64,000 bases of DNA from Ochrobactrum sp. Q0168 (GCF_016427605.1 NZ_JAELXQ010000021.1:1-64000); one strand, 5' to 3'; positions 34,345 through 44,151 are shown, counted from the stretch's first letter. Numbers and translations: made by a program. The notes: generated by a model from the letters alone, not told the origin.

Positions 34345-35730
34345 ATGACTGCCAGAATTCTCGTCGTCGATGATGTGGCTTCCAATGTTAAGCTTCTGGA
34401 AGCGCGACTTCTCGCCGAATATTACGAAGTTGTCAGCGCCTATAACGGGTCGGATGCCTTCGAAATCTGCCTGGGCGGGCAGATTGACGTTGTCCTGCTC
34501 GATGTTCTCATGCCGGGCATGGATGGCTTCGAAGTTTGCCGCAAGCTGAAGGACGACCCGCGCACCTCCAACATTCCTGTCGTTATGGTGACCTCGCTTG
34601 ACCGCCCGGAAGACAAGATTCGCGGATTGGAGGCGGGCGCGGACGACTTTCTTTCCAAGCCTGTCAACGATCTCCATCTGATGTCGCGCGTGAAAAGCCT
34701 CGCCCGGCTGAAGCTGGTGTCGGACGAACTGTTCCAGCGTAGCAATAGCGTGGCCGACGCCGAGGTTGAGGCGCTGCTGTCAGCCAAAGTTTCCGGTTTT
34801 GGTCCGAAACAGCAGGACGCCGCACGTATTCTCATCGTGGACGAAGATGAAACCGCAGCAGCGCGGCTGCGGGTGATTTTGAGCGAAACCTACCGCGTCG
34901 ATATCGCCACCGACGCCAATAGCGCTCTGATCAAAGCCATCGAGGCGGATTATGACAGCATCGTCGTTTCGGCGGCCTTCACCTATTACGACCCGCTGCG
35001 CCTTTGCTCGCAGCTGCGCACCATCGAACGCACACGACTGGTGCCGATCATTCTGATCGTACGCGAAGATGAGGGCGCGCTTGTCGTTCGCGCGTTGGAG
35101 CTGGGCGTCAACGACTATCTGATGCGCCCGCTGGAAAAGCTGGAGCTTTTTGCGCGGCTGCGCACACAGATCAAGCGCAAGTGCTACAACGATCTGCTGC
35201 GACAGAGCCTGAACCGCTCCATCACCATGGCCGTTACGGACGACCTTACGGGCCTGCACAATCGCCGCTATCTCGATACGCATATGCCGGTGCTGTATAG
35301 CCGTGCAACAGGCCGGGAACGCCCCCTGACGGTCGTCATGATCGACTTCGATTATTTCAAACGCGTCAACGATCAATATGGACACGATGCGGGGGATGAT
35401 GTTCTGCGTGAATTCGCCTCGCGGCTGCGCAAGAATATCCGCGGCATGGACCTGATGTGTCGCTATGGCGGCGAGGAGTTCATCGTCGTGCTGCCGGATA
35501 CGGATTTGCAGGCCGGAGCAGCCGTTGCAGAGCGCATCCGCACCTCTGTGGAGGCTGTACCGTTCTCGGTCTCTGGCGGGCGTCACAAGGTCAATATGAC
35601 GATCAGTGTCGGTCTGGCTGGCTTGCGCCTGATCGGCGACAGTGTCGAAGCGCTGTTCGACAGAACCGATGCCGCGCTTTATCTAGCCAAGAAGAATGGG
35701 CGGAATCGTGTAGTCGCTTCTGCCGCCTAG
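34345..35730 (+). CDS. pleD: Response regulator diguanylate cyclase PleD
   Basis: A 461-residue protein with receiver domain 1 (residues 4-120, phospho-Asp in VVLLDVLMPGMDG), a degenerate receiver 2 (about 155-280) and a GGDEF domain (about 290-455). The active site is CRYGGEEFIVVL and the RxxD inhibitory site is RGMD just before it, so it should make c-di-GMP and be feedback inhibited. In Caulobacter and Brucella it acts in polar development and envelope growth. It shares an operon with divK. A palindromic repeat overlaps its stop codon. Confidence 0.95.
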   Translation: MTARILVVDDVASNVKLLEARLLAEYYEVVSAYNGSDAFEICLGGQIDVVLLDVLMPGMDGFEVCRKLKDDPRTSNIPVVMVTSLDRPEDKIRGLEAGADDFLSKPVNDLHLMSRVKSLARLKLVSDELFQRSNSVADAEVEALLSAKVSGFGPKQQDAARILIVDEDETAAARLRVILSETYRVDIATDANSALIKAIEADYDSIVVSAAFTYYDPLRLCSQLRTIERTRLVPIILIVREDEGALVVRALELGVNDYLMRPLEKLELFARLRTQIKRKCYNDLLRQSLNRSITMAVTDDLTGLHNRRYLDTHMPVLYSRATGRERPLTVVMIDFDYFKRVNDQYGHDAGDDVLREFASRLRKNIRGMDLMCRYGGEEFIVVLPDTDLQAGAAVAERIRTSVEAVPFSVSGGRHKVNMTISVGLAGLRLIGDSVEALFDRTDAALYLAKKNGRNRVVASAA

Positions 35731-35831
35731 AGCATTTTCAGCAAAAGTGCGTAGCGGTTTTGCGTCGGATAATGCGTGAAAACAAATAGATAGAGCGGTT
35801 CCACGATTCCGTTTTAACCGGAACCGCTCTA
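35728..35831. repeat. Dispersed palindromic intergenic repeat (AGAGCATTTTCAGC type)
   Basis: A ~104-bp element starting at the pleD stop with TAGAGCATTTTCAGC and ending in a strong hairpin: AGAGCGGTTCC (35792-35802) pairs with GGAACCGCTCT (35820-35830). Elements of this pattern are scattered between genes in Brucella, Ochrobactrum and rhizobia (established from memory). The terminal hairpin probably also serves as the pleD terminator. Confidence 0.75.
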
Positions 35832-35860
35832 AGCGTTTTGATAAACAGCAGATCAAAAAC

Positions 35861-35890
35861 AAAAAGCCGTCTCGCGAGAGACGGCTTTTT
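35861..35890 (-). terminator. Terminator of rpmG
   Basis: AAAAAGCCGTCTC (35861-35873) and GAGACGGCTTTTT (35878-35890), a near-perfect stem with A and T runs; it works for the minus-strand rpmG and also after pleD. Confidence 0.88.
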
Positions 35891-35926
35891 GATTCCGGTT
35901 ACCGCAAAGGCAACGCGGGAAACGAA

Positions 35927-36094
35927 TTACTTGATCTTCGTTTCCTTGAACTCGACGTGCTTGCGCGCAATCGGGTCGTACTTGGTCTTTGTCATCTTTT
36001 CCGTCATCGTGCGGCTGTTCTTCTTCGTAACGTAGAAGAAGCCGGTGTCAGCGGTCGACAAAAGCTTGATCTTGATCGTCGTAGCCTTGGCCAT
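35927..36094 (-). CDS. rpmG: 50S ribosomal protein L33
   Basis: A 55-residue basic protein, [20 protein letters not shown] then [20 protein letters not shown], identical in layout to alphaproteobacterial L33 of the cysteine-free type. ATG 36094 gives the family length; the longer frame to 36181 adds unrelated residues. Single gene with its own terminator. Confidence 0.97.
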
Positions 36095-36267
36095 ATCGAA
36101 ATACCTGCTCTTTAACTTTGCCGGAGCATCACCTTTTCGGAAACCGGACCCGCTTAACGGATCCCCATTCTCCGGGGTCATACTCTATGGATGGTAACCG
36201 CCAGCGATTCCGGCAATTCACCCGGCAGCGGAAATTCGCCGCATAACTACGGATTGGGGCCGAAAAG

Positions 36268-37497
36268 TCAAGTCCGCTTCTTTCTGAAAAGCAGTCTTCC
36301 TGCTGCAAAGATTGCATATGCGGCAAAAAATACCCCAAGCGTCCACGAAAAACCTGCCGGGCCGAAAGCATCCATGCCGACACCGACGGCCTGCGGACCC
36401 GCCAGCATGCCAATTGCATAGCAGAACACGAAGGCGGCATTGGCCGAGGCCAGTTCGCGGCCTGTGAGTTCTGAGCCCAGATGTGCAAGACCGACCGTGT
36501 AGAGCCCAGCCACCACGCCGCCCCACAGGAACAGGACCCCCGCCATCAGATACCAGTGCTGCATCAGATAGGGCAGCGCGATCATGCCGATCAAGCCGGT
36601 GACGGCGCAAAACAGTAGAAGTTTGCGCCGGTCGGGAATCTTGTCGCTGATGATGCCAAGTGGAATTTGCAGTAGCACATTGCCGAGGCCGATCATCGTC
36701 AGCAATAGGGCTGCGTCCGCCTCTGGATAGCCGATCCGCGCGCCAAAGACCGGGAAAAGCGCAAAGCCGCCTGTTTCCACAGCGCCAAAGACGAAGACGG
36801 CCATGGTCGCGGTCGGTACCGCGAAAATGAACGGCAGAAAGGGAACATGTTCGCCTTCCTCGAAATCCGGGCTGTCACGCCAGGCGATCAGCACCGGAAT
36901 GAGCGCTATCATGATGATGGCGAATCCCACGAAAAACGGCAGGCCGCCTGCGCTGCCGATCTTTGAGAAAAGCCATGGCCCCAGCGCGAAACCGAGCGAA
37001 AGCGATGTGGAATAGATGCCAAGCACCAACCCGCGTTTTTCCGGCGGTGCTGAGGCATTGATCCAATACTCGGACAGGACAAACAGCACCGTCAGCGCGA
37101 AATGCAGCACGATGCGCAGCGCGAACCACGCCCAGAGCGGCTGGAAAAAATGAAAACCGAGAAAGGCAATGCCGCCGATGATGAGCATCAGGAAGATGGC
37201 TCTGACCACGCCGAGCCTTGCGGCAATTGGGGCGGCGAGGGGCGCTGCAGCAATGGAGGCGAGCCCTGCAACCGCCGTATTGGCGCCGATAAGACTTGCG
37301 GAATGACCACGGGCTTCCAGCAGCACGCTCAAAAGCGGAATGCCCAGCCCTATGGCTGCGCCCACTGCACTGATAGTCGCAATGGCTGCTGCAAGCGAAC
37401 GCCAGTGCATCTGGCCTTCCTGCGAAAGAGCATCTTTTGCACCTGCCGCGCTCGTTTTCGCAGAAGCACGGTCGGTTGCTGGAATTTCTTTATTCAT
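36268..37497 (-). CDS. MFS transporter (YcaD-like)
   Basis: A 409-residue major facilitator with 12 predicted membrane segments. Motif A-like loops are IAARLGVVRAI (around residue 88) and IISDKIPDRRKL (around 275). The family is closest to YcaD-type drug or metabolite exporters; the substrate is unknown. The ATG overlaps the Nudix stop (TGATG), so it is the last gene of the coupled block topA-rnr-DUF983-Nudix-MFS. The first ~30 residues are polar and Ala-rich and may include a late start at Met30 (MHWRSL). Confidence 0.85.
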   Translation of the reverse strand: MNKEIPATDRASAKTSAAGAKDALSQEGQMHWRSLAAAIATISAVGAAIGLGIPLLSVLLEARGHSASLIGANTAVAGLASIAAAPLAAPIAARLGVVRAIFLMLIIGGIAFLGFHFFQPLWAWFALRIVLHFALTVLFVLSEYWINASAPPEKRGLVLGIYSTSLSLGFALGPWLFSKIGSAGGLPFFVGFAIIMIALIPVLIAWRDSPDFEEGEHVPFLPFIFAVPTATMAVFVFGAVETGGFALFPVFGARIGYPEADAALLLTMIGLGNVLLQIPLGIISDKIPDRRKLLLFCAVTGLIGMIALPYLMQHWYLMAGVLFLWGGVVAGLYTVGLAHLGSELTGRELASANAAFVFCYAIGMLAGPQAVGVGMDAFGPAGFSWTLGVFFAAYAIFAAGRLLFRKKRT

Positions 37498-38249
37498 CAG
37501 ATCACTTCACGGACAAAGCGGCCGTGCCGCTTACGGTATTGCACCACCGGAAGGGCGGCAGGCAGATCAAGGCGTGTTTCAGCCAGAAGGCTTTGCGCTT
37601 CCTTCAAGATGACTTCGGTTATGCGAGCAACATCAAGCTTGCTCACTTCGTCGATGGGCATCCAGTCGAGGTTCTCGAGCTCGCCACTTGGTGCGAGTTT
37701 TTGTTTATCAAAATCCGGCAGACTGTCGCAAAACGCAATGAAAAAACGGGTATCGAATCGGCGCACATGTTCCGGCGGGGTTACGGCACGGGCGAAATAG
37801 CGCAGGCTCGACAGTGCGGGCAGCGCGCCCTCACCGAGGAAAGCGCGCCAGTCCTGATGATTGGCCGGAAGAGTTGGTTCAGCCGAAGAATCGCCGCCGA
37901 CCGGATGCGCCACGCGCAGCCCGGTTTCCTCGAAGGTCTCGCGGATGGCGCATAGGCCAAGCGCGCGGGCGCGGCGCATCGACGGACGGGATCCCATGCC
38001 ATGCAGGAGTTTACGCGTATCGTCCTGACTGAGTTCGCTGGCGGCTGCAATCGCGCCGTCAATCGAATCGGCGCGACCGCCCGGAAACACGAATTTTCCC
38101 GGCATGAAGGCGAGGCTGTGATGGCGTTTGCCCATCAGCACACGCGGCCTGTCTGTCGAGCGGTCAATCAAAAGCAGCGAGGCCGCGTCGCGGGGACGCA
38201 GCACCTTTTTCTTTGGCTCAGCCAGGGGAGTGGAAACTGTCTCGGTCAT
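37497..38249 (-). CDS. Nudix hydrolase
   Basis: A 250-residue protein with a Nudix fold: FVFPGGRADSIDG (around residues 53-65), then the box AIRETFEETGL (around 101-111), whose REx2EE core is complete, after a ~40-residue insert. Nudix proteins of this size in Brucellaceae often hydrolyse nucleotide sugars, CoA or oxidised nucleotides; the target is unknown. Its stop overlaps the MFS start, and DUF983 lies 10 bp upstream. Confidence 0.87.
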   Translation of the reverse strand: MTETVSTPLAEPKKKVLRPRDAASLLLIDRSTDRPRVLMGKRHHSLAFMPGKFVFPGGRADSIDGAIAAASELSQDDTRKLLHGMGSRPSMRRARALGLCAIRETFEETGLRVAHPVGGDSSAEPTLPANHQDWRAFLGEGALPALSSLRYFARAVTPPEHVRRFDTRFFIAFCDSLPDFDKQKLAPSGELENLDWMPIDEVSKLDVARITEVILKEAQSLLAETRLDLPAALPVVQYRKRHGRFVREVI

Positions 38250-38259
38250 GATAGCCGGA

Positions 38260-38721
38260 TCAGGTCACGTCGCCGTAGTCGCCTTCGCCTTTGCCCCCGA
38301 AACCATGCATGTAAAGCGCCCATTGCAGTCCTATGGTCGCCCCTTTGAGGGGCTGCAACAGCATGAGCGACAAAATGATCGTCAGCGGCCCCCAGATCGC
38401 CATATGCGCCCAAAGCGGCAGATTGGTCGTGGCTTCGACGCCCATGAACGCGCCGACAACGATATGCCCGACAATCAGGATCGTCAGATAGGCCGGAAGA
38501 TCGTCGGCGCGCTGTTCGGTATAATCCTCAGCGCATACGGAGCACTTGGCGACCGGCTTGACAAAGGCGCGGAAAAGCCGGCCTTCACCGCAATGCGGAC
38601 AGCGGCAGCGGAAACCGCGCCACATGGCTTCGCCAAGCGGACGCTTGGGGTGCGCTTTACTGCTGGCTTCGCCACCGAAAACCTGAATGTTCTGCGCGGA
38701 ATTGGCCTCAAGCGTGCTCAT
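38260..38721 (-). CDS. DUF983 family membrane protein
   Basis: A 153-residue protein with a Cys4 zinc-ribbon-like motif, CRCPHCGEGRLF ... KCSVCAEDY (residues ~35-65), and two membrane spans (about 80-100 and 108-130). DUF983 occurs in most Alphaproteobacteria, commonly beside rnr as here or near cytochrome oxidase genes. Function unknown. The ATG overlaps the rnr stop (TAATG). Confidence 0.87.
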   Translation of the reverse strand: MSTLEANSAQNIQVFGGEASSKAHPKRPLGEAMWRGFRCRCPHCGEGRLFRAFVKPVAKCSVCAEDYTEQRADDLPAYLTILIVGHIVVGAFMGVEATTNLPLWAHMAIWGPLTIILSLMLLQPLKGATIGLQWALYMHGFGGKGEGDYGDVT

Positions 38722-41084
38722 TACCGACCTCTCTTCTTGTGACGCGGGATGCCCGAGGGCTTGCCCTTTCGTCCGCGCATCGTCCGGGTTGCCTTGTGAT
38801 GCGAGCGCGTCGACATCGGCAGGGGATGCGGTTCCGATACCATCTCAAAACGAAGCGCGCCCGCAACGGGGAGCGCCTCGACCAGCCTGACCGTGACCGT
38901 ATCACCGAGGCGGAAGCCTTTTCCGCTTCGTTCTCCGGCAATCGCATGGTTGGCTTCGTCATATAAATAGTATTCATGACCCAAAGTTGAAATGGGCACC
39001 AGCCCATCCGCGCCATATGTCGCAAGGTTCACGAAAAGACCGGCCCGGGTAACACCGGTCACGCGGCCCTCATACTCGTTACCGAGATGCGAAGCGAGGA
39101 AATGGGCGATCAACCGGTCCACGGTTTCGCGCTCGGCCAGCATGGCGCGGCGCTCGGTGGAGGAGATCAGCGCGGAGATTTCCTCAAGGCGCGCTTCCTC
39201 GTCTGTGGTGATGCCATCCTTGCCAAGCCCGAGCGCCTTGATCAGCGCACGATGCACGATCAGATCGGCATAACGGCGGATCGGCGAGGTGAAATGCGCG
39301 TAGCGGCGCAGATGCAGCCCGAAATGTCCGATATTTTCGGGGCTGTAAATAGCCTGGCTTTGCGTGCGCAGCACGACCTGATTGACCAGTTCCTGATGAT
39401 CGGTGTCTTCGACCGCCGACAGAATACGGTTGAACTGCGATGGCTGCAGCGGCCCGCCCTTGGCGAGGTTGAGGTCAAGCGTGCGCAGGAATTCGCGCAG
39501 GCTTTCCTGCTTGGCCAAAGCAGGCTCATCGTGCACGCGGAAGATCAGCGGCTGGCGATGTCCTTCCAGCGTTTCAGCTGCTGCGACATTGGCCTGAATC
39601 ATGAATTCTTCGATGAGCTTGTGGGCGTCGAGACGCTCCGGCACGATCACCTTGTCCACCTTGCCATCCGGCGTCAGCAGGATTTTCTTTTCAGGCAGAT
39701 CGAGTTCCAGCGGCTCGCGTGCATCGCGACCGCGCTTCAACACCGCATAAGCAGCCCAAAGTGGCTTCAATACGCTATTGAGGATAGGCGCTGTCTTGTC
39801 GTCCGTCGCGCCGTCGATGGCAGCTTGAGCTTGTCCATAGGCAAGTTTGGCGGCAGAGCGCATCATGATGCGGTGGAACTTGTGCGATTTCTTTCTGCCG
39901 TCAGCGGCAAAGACCATCCGCACAGCCAAGGCCGGGCGGTCTTCCAACTCGCGCAGCGAACAGAGATTGTTCGATATGCGCTCCGGCAGCATCGGCACAA
40001 CGCGATCCGGGAAGTAGACCGAGTTGCCACGCTTCAAGGCTTCGCGATCCAGCGCCGAACCGGGGCGAATATAAGCCGCCACGTCTGCAATCGCCACGAT
40101 GACAATCTGGCCGCCGGGGTTTTCCGGGTCGCTATCCGGCTCCGCATAGACGGCGTCGTCGTGATCCTTGGCGTCCGCGGGATCGATGGTGAGAAGCGGT
40201 ATATCGCGCCAGTCTTCCCGACCGTCCATCGTGGCGGGTTTGGCGTCTTCGGATTCGCGGATCACTTCATCCGGGAAAACATGCGGGATTTCATGTTCAT
40301 GGATAGCGATCATCGACAGCGCCTTTTCGCTATCGATGGAACCCACCACCTGCCGAACCTTGCCGCGCGGCAATCCCTGACGGCGCGACGAGATCAACTC
40401 GACTTCCACCAGATCGCCGCTTCCGGCGTTTTCCAGTTGAGCGGGGTCAAGCTGCACTTCGGCCTGCTTGCGATCCACAGGCTCCAGCCGCCATTCGCCA
40501 TTGTCGAGCTTGCGTACAACACCCAGAACTGCGTCGCTGCGGTGTTCCAGCCGCTTCATCACGCGGGCGGTATAATCCGGGCCGTCGCGGTCTTCATTGC
40601 GGAAAATCTTTGCGAGAACCCGGTCGCCGACACCGACAGCAGGGCCGCCTTCGGATGCCTTGTTGAGCCGTGTACGGCGCACCAGCACCACAGGGGGCTT
40701 GCCATAGGCCGCTTCGTCCCATTCGGCTGGACGGGCAAGCAGCCCGCCATCCTCGTCGCGTCCCGTTACATCCAGTACGGTGACGCTTGGCAGCGAGCCG
40801 GGACGTGAAAGCTTGCGCGCGCGCTTTTCGACAAGGCCCTCCTCGGCCAGCTCGCGCAACAGGTCTTTCAGATAGACCCGTGCGTCGCCCTTGATGTTGA
40901 ATGCCTTGGCAAGCTCGCGCTTTCCAGCGCGATCAGGATTTTCCTCGATATACTTGAGGACTTCCTCACGCGTTGGCAGAAAGGCATGCGGATCACCCGG
41001 ATGCGCCTCCGATTTCGCCTGTGCTGCACGCCGTTCGCTCCGTGCGGATCGACCGGAATCGGGTTTGGGAAAACGACGTGCCAA
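38721..41084 (-). CDS. rnr: Ribonuclease R
   Basis: A 787-residue 3'-5' exoribonuclease. It has an N-terminal winged-helix and cold-shock part (EVLKYIEENPDRAGKRELAK ... up to about residue 270), the RNB catalytic domain with TIDPADAKDHDDAVY (the Asp cluster of the active site, around residue 300), NNLCSLRELEDRPALAVRM, and a C-terminal S1 domain (YEGRVTGVTRAGLFVNL, around 680) with a basic tail. It degrades structured RNA and rescues ribosomes with trans-translation. It is coupled to topA (3 bp apart). Confidence 0.96.
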   Translation of the reverse strand: MARRFPKPDSGRSARSERRAAQAKSEAHPGDPHAFLPTREEVLKYIEENPDRAGKRELAKAFNIKGDARVYLKDLLRELAEEGLVEKRARKLSRPGSLPSVTVLDVTGRDEDGGLLARPAEWDEAAYGKPPVVLVRRTRLNKASEGGPAVGVGDRVLAKIFRNEDRDGPDYTARVMKRLEHRSDAVLGVVRKLDNGEWRLEPVDRKQAEVQLDPAQLENAGSGDLVEVELISSRRQGLPRGKVRQVVGSIDSEKALSMIAIHEHEIPHVFPDEVIRESEDAKPATMDGREDWRDIPLLTIDPADAKDHDDAVYAEPDSDPENPGGQIVIVAIADVAAYIRPGSALDREALKRGNSVYFPDRVVPMLPERISNNLCSLRELEDRPALAVRMVFAADGRKKSHKFHRIMMRSAAKLAYGQAQAAIDGATDDKTAPILNSVLKPLWAAYAVLKRGRDAREPLELDLPEKKILLTPDGKVDKVIVPERLDAHKLIEEFMIQANVAAAETLEGHRQPLIFRVHDEPALAKQESLREFLRTLDLNLAKGGPLQPSQFNRILSAVEDTDHQELVNQVVLRTQSQAIYSPENIGHFGLHLRRYAHFTSPIRRYADLIVHRALIKALGLGKDGITTDEEARLEEISALISSTERRAMLAERETVDRLIAHFLASHLGNEYEGRVTGVTRAGLFVNLATYGADGLVPISTLGHEYYLYDEANHAIAGERSGKGFRLGDTVTVRLVEALPVAGALRFEMVSEPHPLPMSTRSHHKATRTMRGRKGKPSGIPRHKKRGR

Positions 41085-41087
41085 TTG

Positions 41088-43733
41088 TTACTCCTCTGCC
41101 GCTGCGGCCTTCTTAGCCTTGGATGGGGCTTTTGCCTTTGCGGGAGCTTTCTTTGCTGCCGGCTTCTTGGCTGCGGCTTTCTTTTCCGTGCTGGCCGCGG
41201 ATTTGCGGGCCGGGGCTTTCTTGCCCTTGGTCGAGCCAGCCTTTTCGGTGATCAGCGCCAGCGCTTCTTCCAGCGTAACACCGGCCGGGTCCTTGCCCTT
41301 CGGCAAAGTCGCATTGACCTTACCCCAGTTCACATAAGGACCATAGCGTCCGTCACGTACGGTGATGGAACCACCATCCGGATGATCACCAAGCGTTGCC
41401 AGTGCTGCCGGGGTAGAACGACCGCGACCGCCCTTGGACTGCTTGTCCGCAAGCACCGAAACGGCGCGATTGAGACCAACCGAGAAGACTTCCTCGGCAT
41501 TTTCCAGATTGGCGAATGTGCCGTCATGGCTGACATAAGGCCCATAACGACCGATACCCGCCGAAATCATCTTGCCGGTTTCCGGGTGCTGTCCGACATC
41601 ACGCGGGAGCGACAGCAAGGCCACAGCCTTTTCGTGGTCCACGGTCTCCAGCGTCCAGCCCTTTGGCAGACTGGCGCGCTTGGCTTCCTTGCCTTCGCCG
41701 CGCTGGATATAGGGACCGAAACGACCGGTCCGCGCGGTGATTTCCTCACCCGTGAACGGATCTTTGCCGAGCGACTTCGGCTCGTCAGCTGCTGCGGCCT
41801 CGCCATTGGCTTCGCCGCCGAGCTGACGGGGAAATTTGCACTCCGGATAGTTGGAGCAACCAACAAAAGCGCCATACTTGCCGAGTTTCAGCGACAAGGT
41901 GCCGGTGCCGCAGGTCGGGCACGACCGCGGATCGCTGCCGTCTTCGCGGGCAGGGAAAGCCAGCGGAGCCAGTTCTTCATTCAGCGCATCGAGAACATTG
42001 GTAACGCGCAGTTCCTTGATGTCATCGACAGAGCCGGAGAAATCGCGCCAGAAATCACGCAGCACGTCTTTCCACGACAGCTTGCCGTCGGAAATAAGAT
42101 CGAGCTTTTCTTCAAGGCTCGCCGTGAAGTCATATTCGACATAGCGGTCGAAGAAGCTTTCAAGGAAAGCCGTGACCAGACGGCCCTTCGGCTCCGGTAT
42201 CAGCTTGCGTTTGTCCATGCTGATATATTCGCGGTCGCGCAGGGTGGCGAGCGTGGCCGCATAGGTCGAAGGACGGCCGATGCCCAGTTCTTCCATCTTC
42301 TTGATCAGCGAGGCTTCCGAATAACGCGGCGGCGGTTCGGTCGAGTGCTGGGTGGCATCGATCTTCTCGCGTGCCAGCGCTTCGCCGGAACGGATTTCCG
42401 GCAGCTTTGCACTGTCTTCGTCGTCATCCTCTTCCTCGCGATGATCCATATAGGCTGCAAGGAAGCCGTCGAACTTTGTCACCGAGCCATTGGCGCGCAG
42501 CATCGCCGAACGCGAACCATTGACGGCTTCAATATCCGCCGTGGTGCGCTCGATATCGGCGGCCTGCATCTGGCTGGCGATCGCGCGCTTCCAGATCAGC
42601 TCATAAAGCCGCGCCTGATCTTCATCGAGATAACGGCGCACTTCCTTCGGGTGCCGCGAAAAGTCAGTCGGACGAATGGCTTCGTGCGCTTCCTGCGCGT
42701 TCTTCGCCTTGCTGGAATAATAGCGCGGCTTTTCGGGCACATATTTCGCACCGAATGTCTCGCCAATAGCCTGACGCGCAGCGGTGATCGCTTCCGGCGC
42801 CATCTGCACACCGTCGGTACGCATATAGGTGATGAGACCGGCAGTCTCGCCACCAATATCCACGCCTTCATAAAGGCGCTGCGCCACCTGCATGGTGCGC
42901 GATGCCGAGAAACCGAGCTGGCCGGAAGCGGCCTGCTGCAAGGTCGAGGTCGTGAAAGGTGGTCCCGGATTGCGCTTGGTCGGCTTGGCTTCGACCGAAA
43001 TGGCCTTGAAGCTTGCACCTTCCAGCATGGTGCGGATGCCGGTTGCCTGTTCGCCATTCTTGATGTCGAGCTTGCCGAGCTTCTTGCCGTCCACGGCCGT
43101 CAGGCGGGCCGTAAAGCTGTCATTGCGCGGCGTCTTCAAAAGAGCGGCAATATTCCAGTATTCTTCGCGAATGAACCGCTCGATTTCCGACTCGCGGTCG
43201 GCGACGAGGCGCAGTGCCACCGATTGCACGCGGCCAGCCGAACGGGCGCCCGGCAGCTTGCGCCACAGAACCGGCGAGAGCGTGAAACCGAAGAGATAGT
43301 CGAGGGCACGGCGCGCAAGATAGGCATCGACCAGGGGCTCGTCGATATCGCGCGGATTGGCGATGGCGTCGAGAACGGCCTTCTTGGTGATGGCGTTGAA
43401 CGCCACGCGCTTGACCGTCTTGCCCTTCAGTGCCTTTTTCTGATTGAGCACTTCCAGCACGTGCCAGGAAATGGCTTCACCTTCGCGATCCGGATCGGTT
43501 GCGAGAATGAGGCCGTCGCTGTCTTTCAGCGCCTTGACGATATCTGACAGCCGCTTGGATGAATTGCCATCCACTTCCCACGACATGGCAAAATCTTCGT
43601 CAGGCCGCACCGAGCCATCCTTGGCTGGCAAGTCTCGCACGTGACCAAACGACGCCAGAACCTTATAGTTCGAGCCCAGATACTTATTGATAGTTTTCGC
43701 CTTCGCAGGCGATTCGACAACCACGACGTTCAT
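41088..43733 (-). CDS. topA: DNA topoisomerase I
   Basis: An 881-residue type IA topoisomerase that relaxes negative supercoils. The TOPRIM start is MNVVVVESPAKAKTINKYLG, the catalytic Tyr is in GLITYMRTDG (around residue 300), and one Cys4 zinc finger is visible (CPTCGTGTLSLKLGKYGAF, CSNYPECKF, around 600-640). Several topo repeat units then follow (GRYGPYVSHDG, GRYGPYVNWGK). The C-terminal 60 residues are Lys/Ala-rich (histone-like tail) as in other Rhizobiales. It heads the coupled minus-strand block. Confidence 0.96.
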   Translation of the reverse strand: MNVVVVESPAKAKTINKYLGSNYKVLASFGHVRDLPAKDGSVRPDEDFAMSWEVDGNSSKRLSDIVKALKDSDGLILATDPDREGEAISWHVLEVLNQKKALKGKTVKRVAFNAITKKAVLDAIANPRDIDEPLVDAYLARRALDYLFGFTLSPVLWRKLPGARSAGRVQSVALRLVADRESEIERFIREEYWNIAALLKTPRNDSFTARLTAVDGKKLGKLDIKNGEQATGIRTMLEGASFKAISVEAKPTKRNPGPPFTTSTLQQAASGQLGFSASRTMQVAQRLYEGVDIGGETAGLITYMRTDGVQMAPEAITAARQAIGETFGAKYVPEKPRYYSSKAKNAQEAHEAIRPTDFSRHPKEVRRYLDEDQARLYELIWKRAIASQMQAADIERTTADIEAVNGSRSAMLRANGSVTKFDGFLAAYMDHREEEDDDEDSAKLPEIRSGEALAREKIDATQHSTEPPPRYSEASLIKKMEELGIGRPSTYAATLATLRDREYISMDKRKLIPEPKGRLVTAFLESFFDRYVEYDFTASLEEKLDLISDGKLSWKDVLRDFWRDFSGSVDDIKELRVTNVLDALNEELAPLAFPAREDGSDPRSCPTCGTGTLSLKLGKYGAFVGCSNYPECKFPRQLGGEANGEAAAADEPKSLGKDPFTGEEITARTGRFGPYIQRGEGKEAKRASLPKGWTLETVDHEKAVALLSLPRDVGQHPETGKMISAGIGRYGPYVSHDGTFANLENAEEVFSVGLNRAVSVLADKQSKGGRGRSTPAALATLGDHPDGGSITVRDGRYGPYVNWGKVNATLPKGKDPAGVTLEEALALITEKAGSTKGKKAPARKSAASTEKKAAAKKPAAKKAPAKAKAPSKAKKAAAAEE

Positions 43734-43983
43734 TTAAAACAGCCCAGATTCGCGCCCCGCAGAGGCGTTTTGCCTCCCAACCGCGTCACAATAGTTGCCT
43801 TCCACATGAACAGAGGGCGGCGTTTGGTCAAGAGCAGGAGACAAAAAATCGCCAAATACAACTATAAATAGTGATTGCTAGATATGTAACTTTTGGTAGA
43901 TTTGCAGCCAAATATGGTCGGAGCGTTCATAATTTGCATGGTGATTTTCTAATAAAGCTACTTGCTTATTTGTTGGGGGCAGC

Positions 43984-44151
43984 ATGAAGCAACGTCGTGA
44001 GGATAATCCTGAAACACTCATATATATAGAACAGATGCTGGGCGAGTTGGGGAAACTGGCAAAGAAGACAGACAACGCCTTATTGGCTTACATGATTCAA
44101 ATGGCTTCGGAAGAGGCGAAGGATCTGATTGAAGGGAAGAGAAATCATTAA
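43984..44151 (+). CDS. Small helical protein of unknown function (55 residues)
   Basis: A 55-residue frame with a GGGGG ribosome site 3-4 bp before ATG 43984: MKQRREDNPETLIYIEQMLG, ELGKLAKKTDNALLAYMIQM, then EAKDLIEGKRNH. The composition fits a small helical protein; a similar pattern (ETLxYIEQMLxEL) recurs in short uncharacterised proteins of Rhizobiales (from memory). The third base of its TAA stop is the first base of the 144-bp palindromic repeat. Confidence 0.7.
   Translation: MKQRREDNPETLIYIEQMLGELGKLAKKTDNALLAYMIQMASEEAKDLIEGKRNH

Noticed and set aside
39087..40808. 573-codon plus-strand frame opposite rnr
   Set aside because: Antisense shadow of rnr with low-complexity Arg/Gln/His-rich sequence and no domain.
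40986..43547. 853-codon plus-strand frame opposite topA
   Set aside because: Antisense shadow of topA, caused by GC-rich codon use. The real gene has all topoisomerase motifs; this frame has none.
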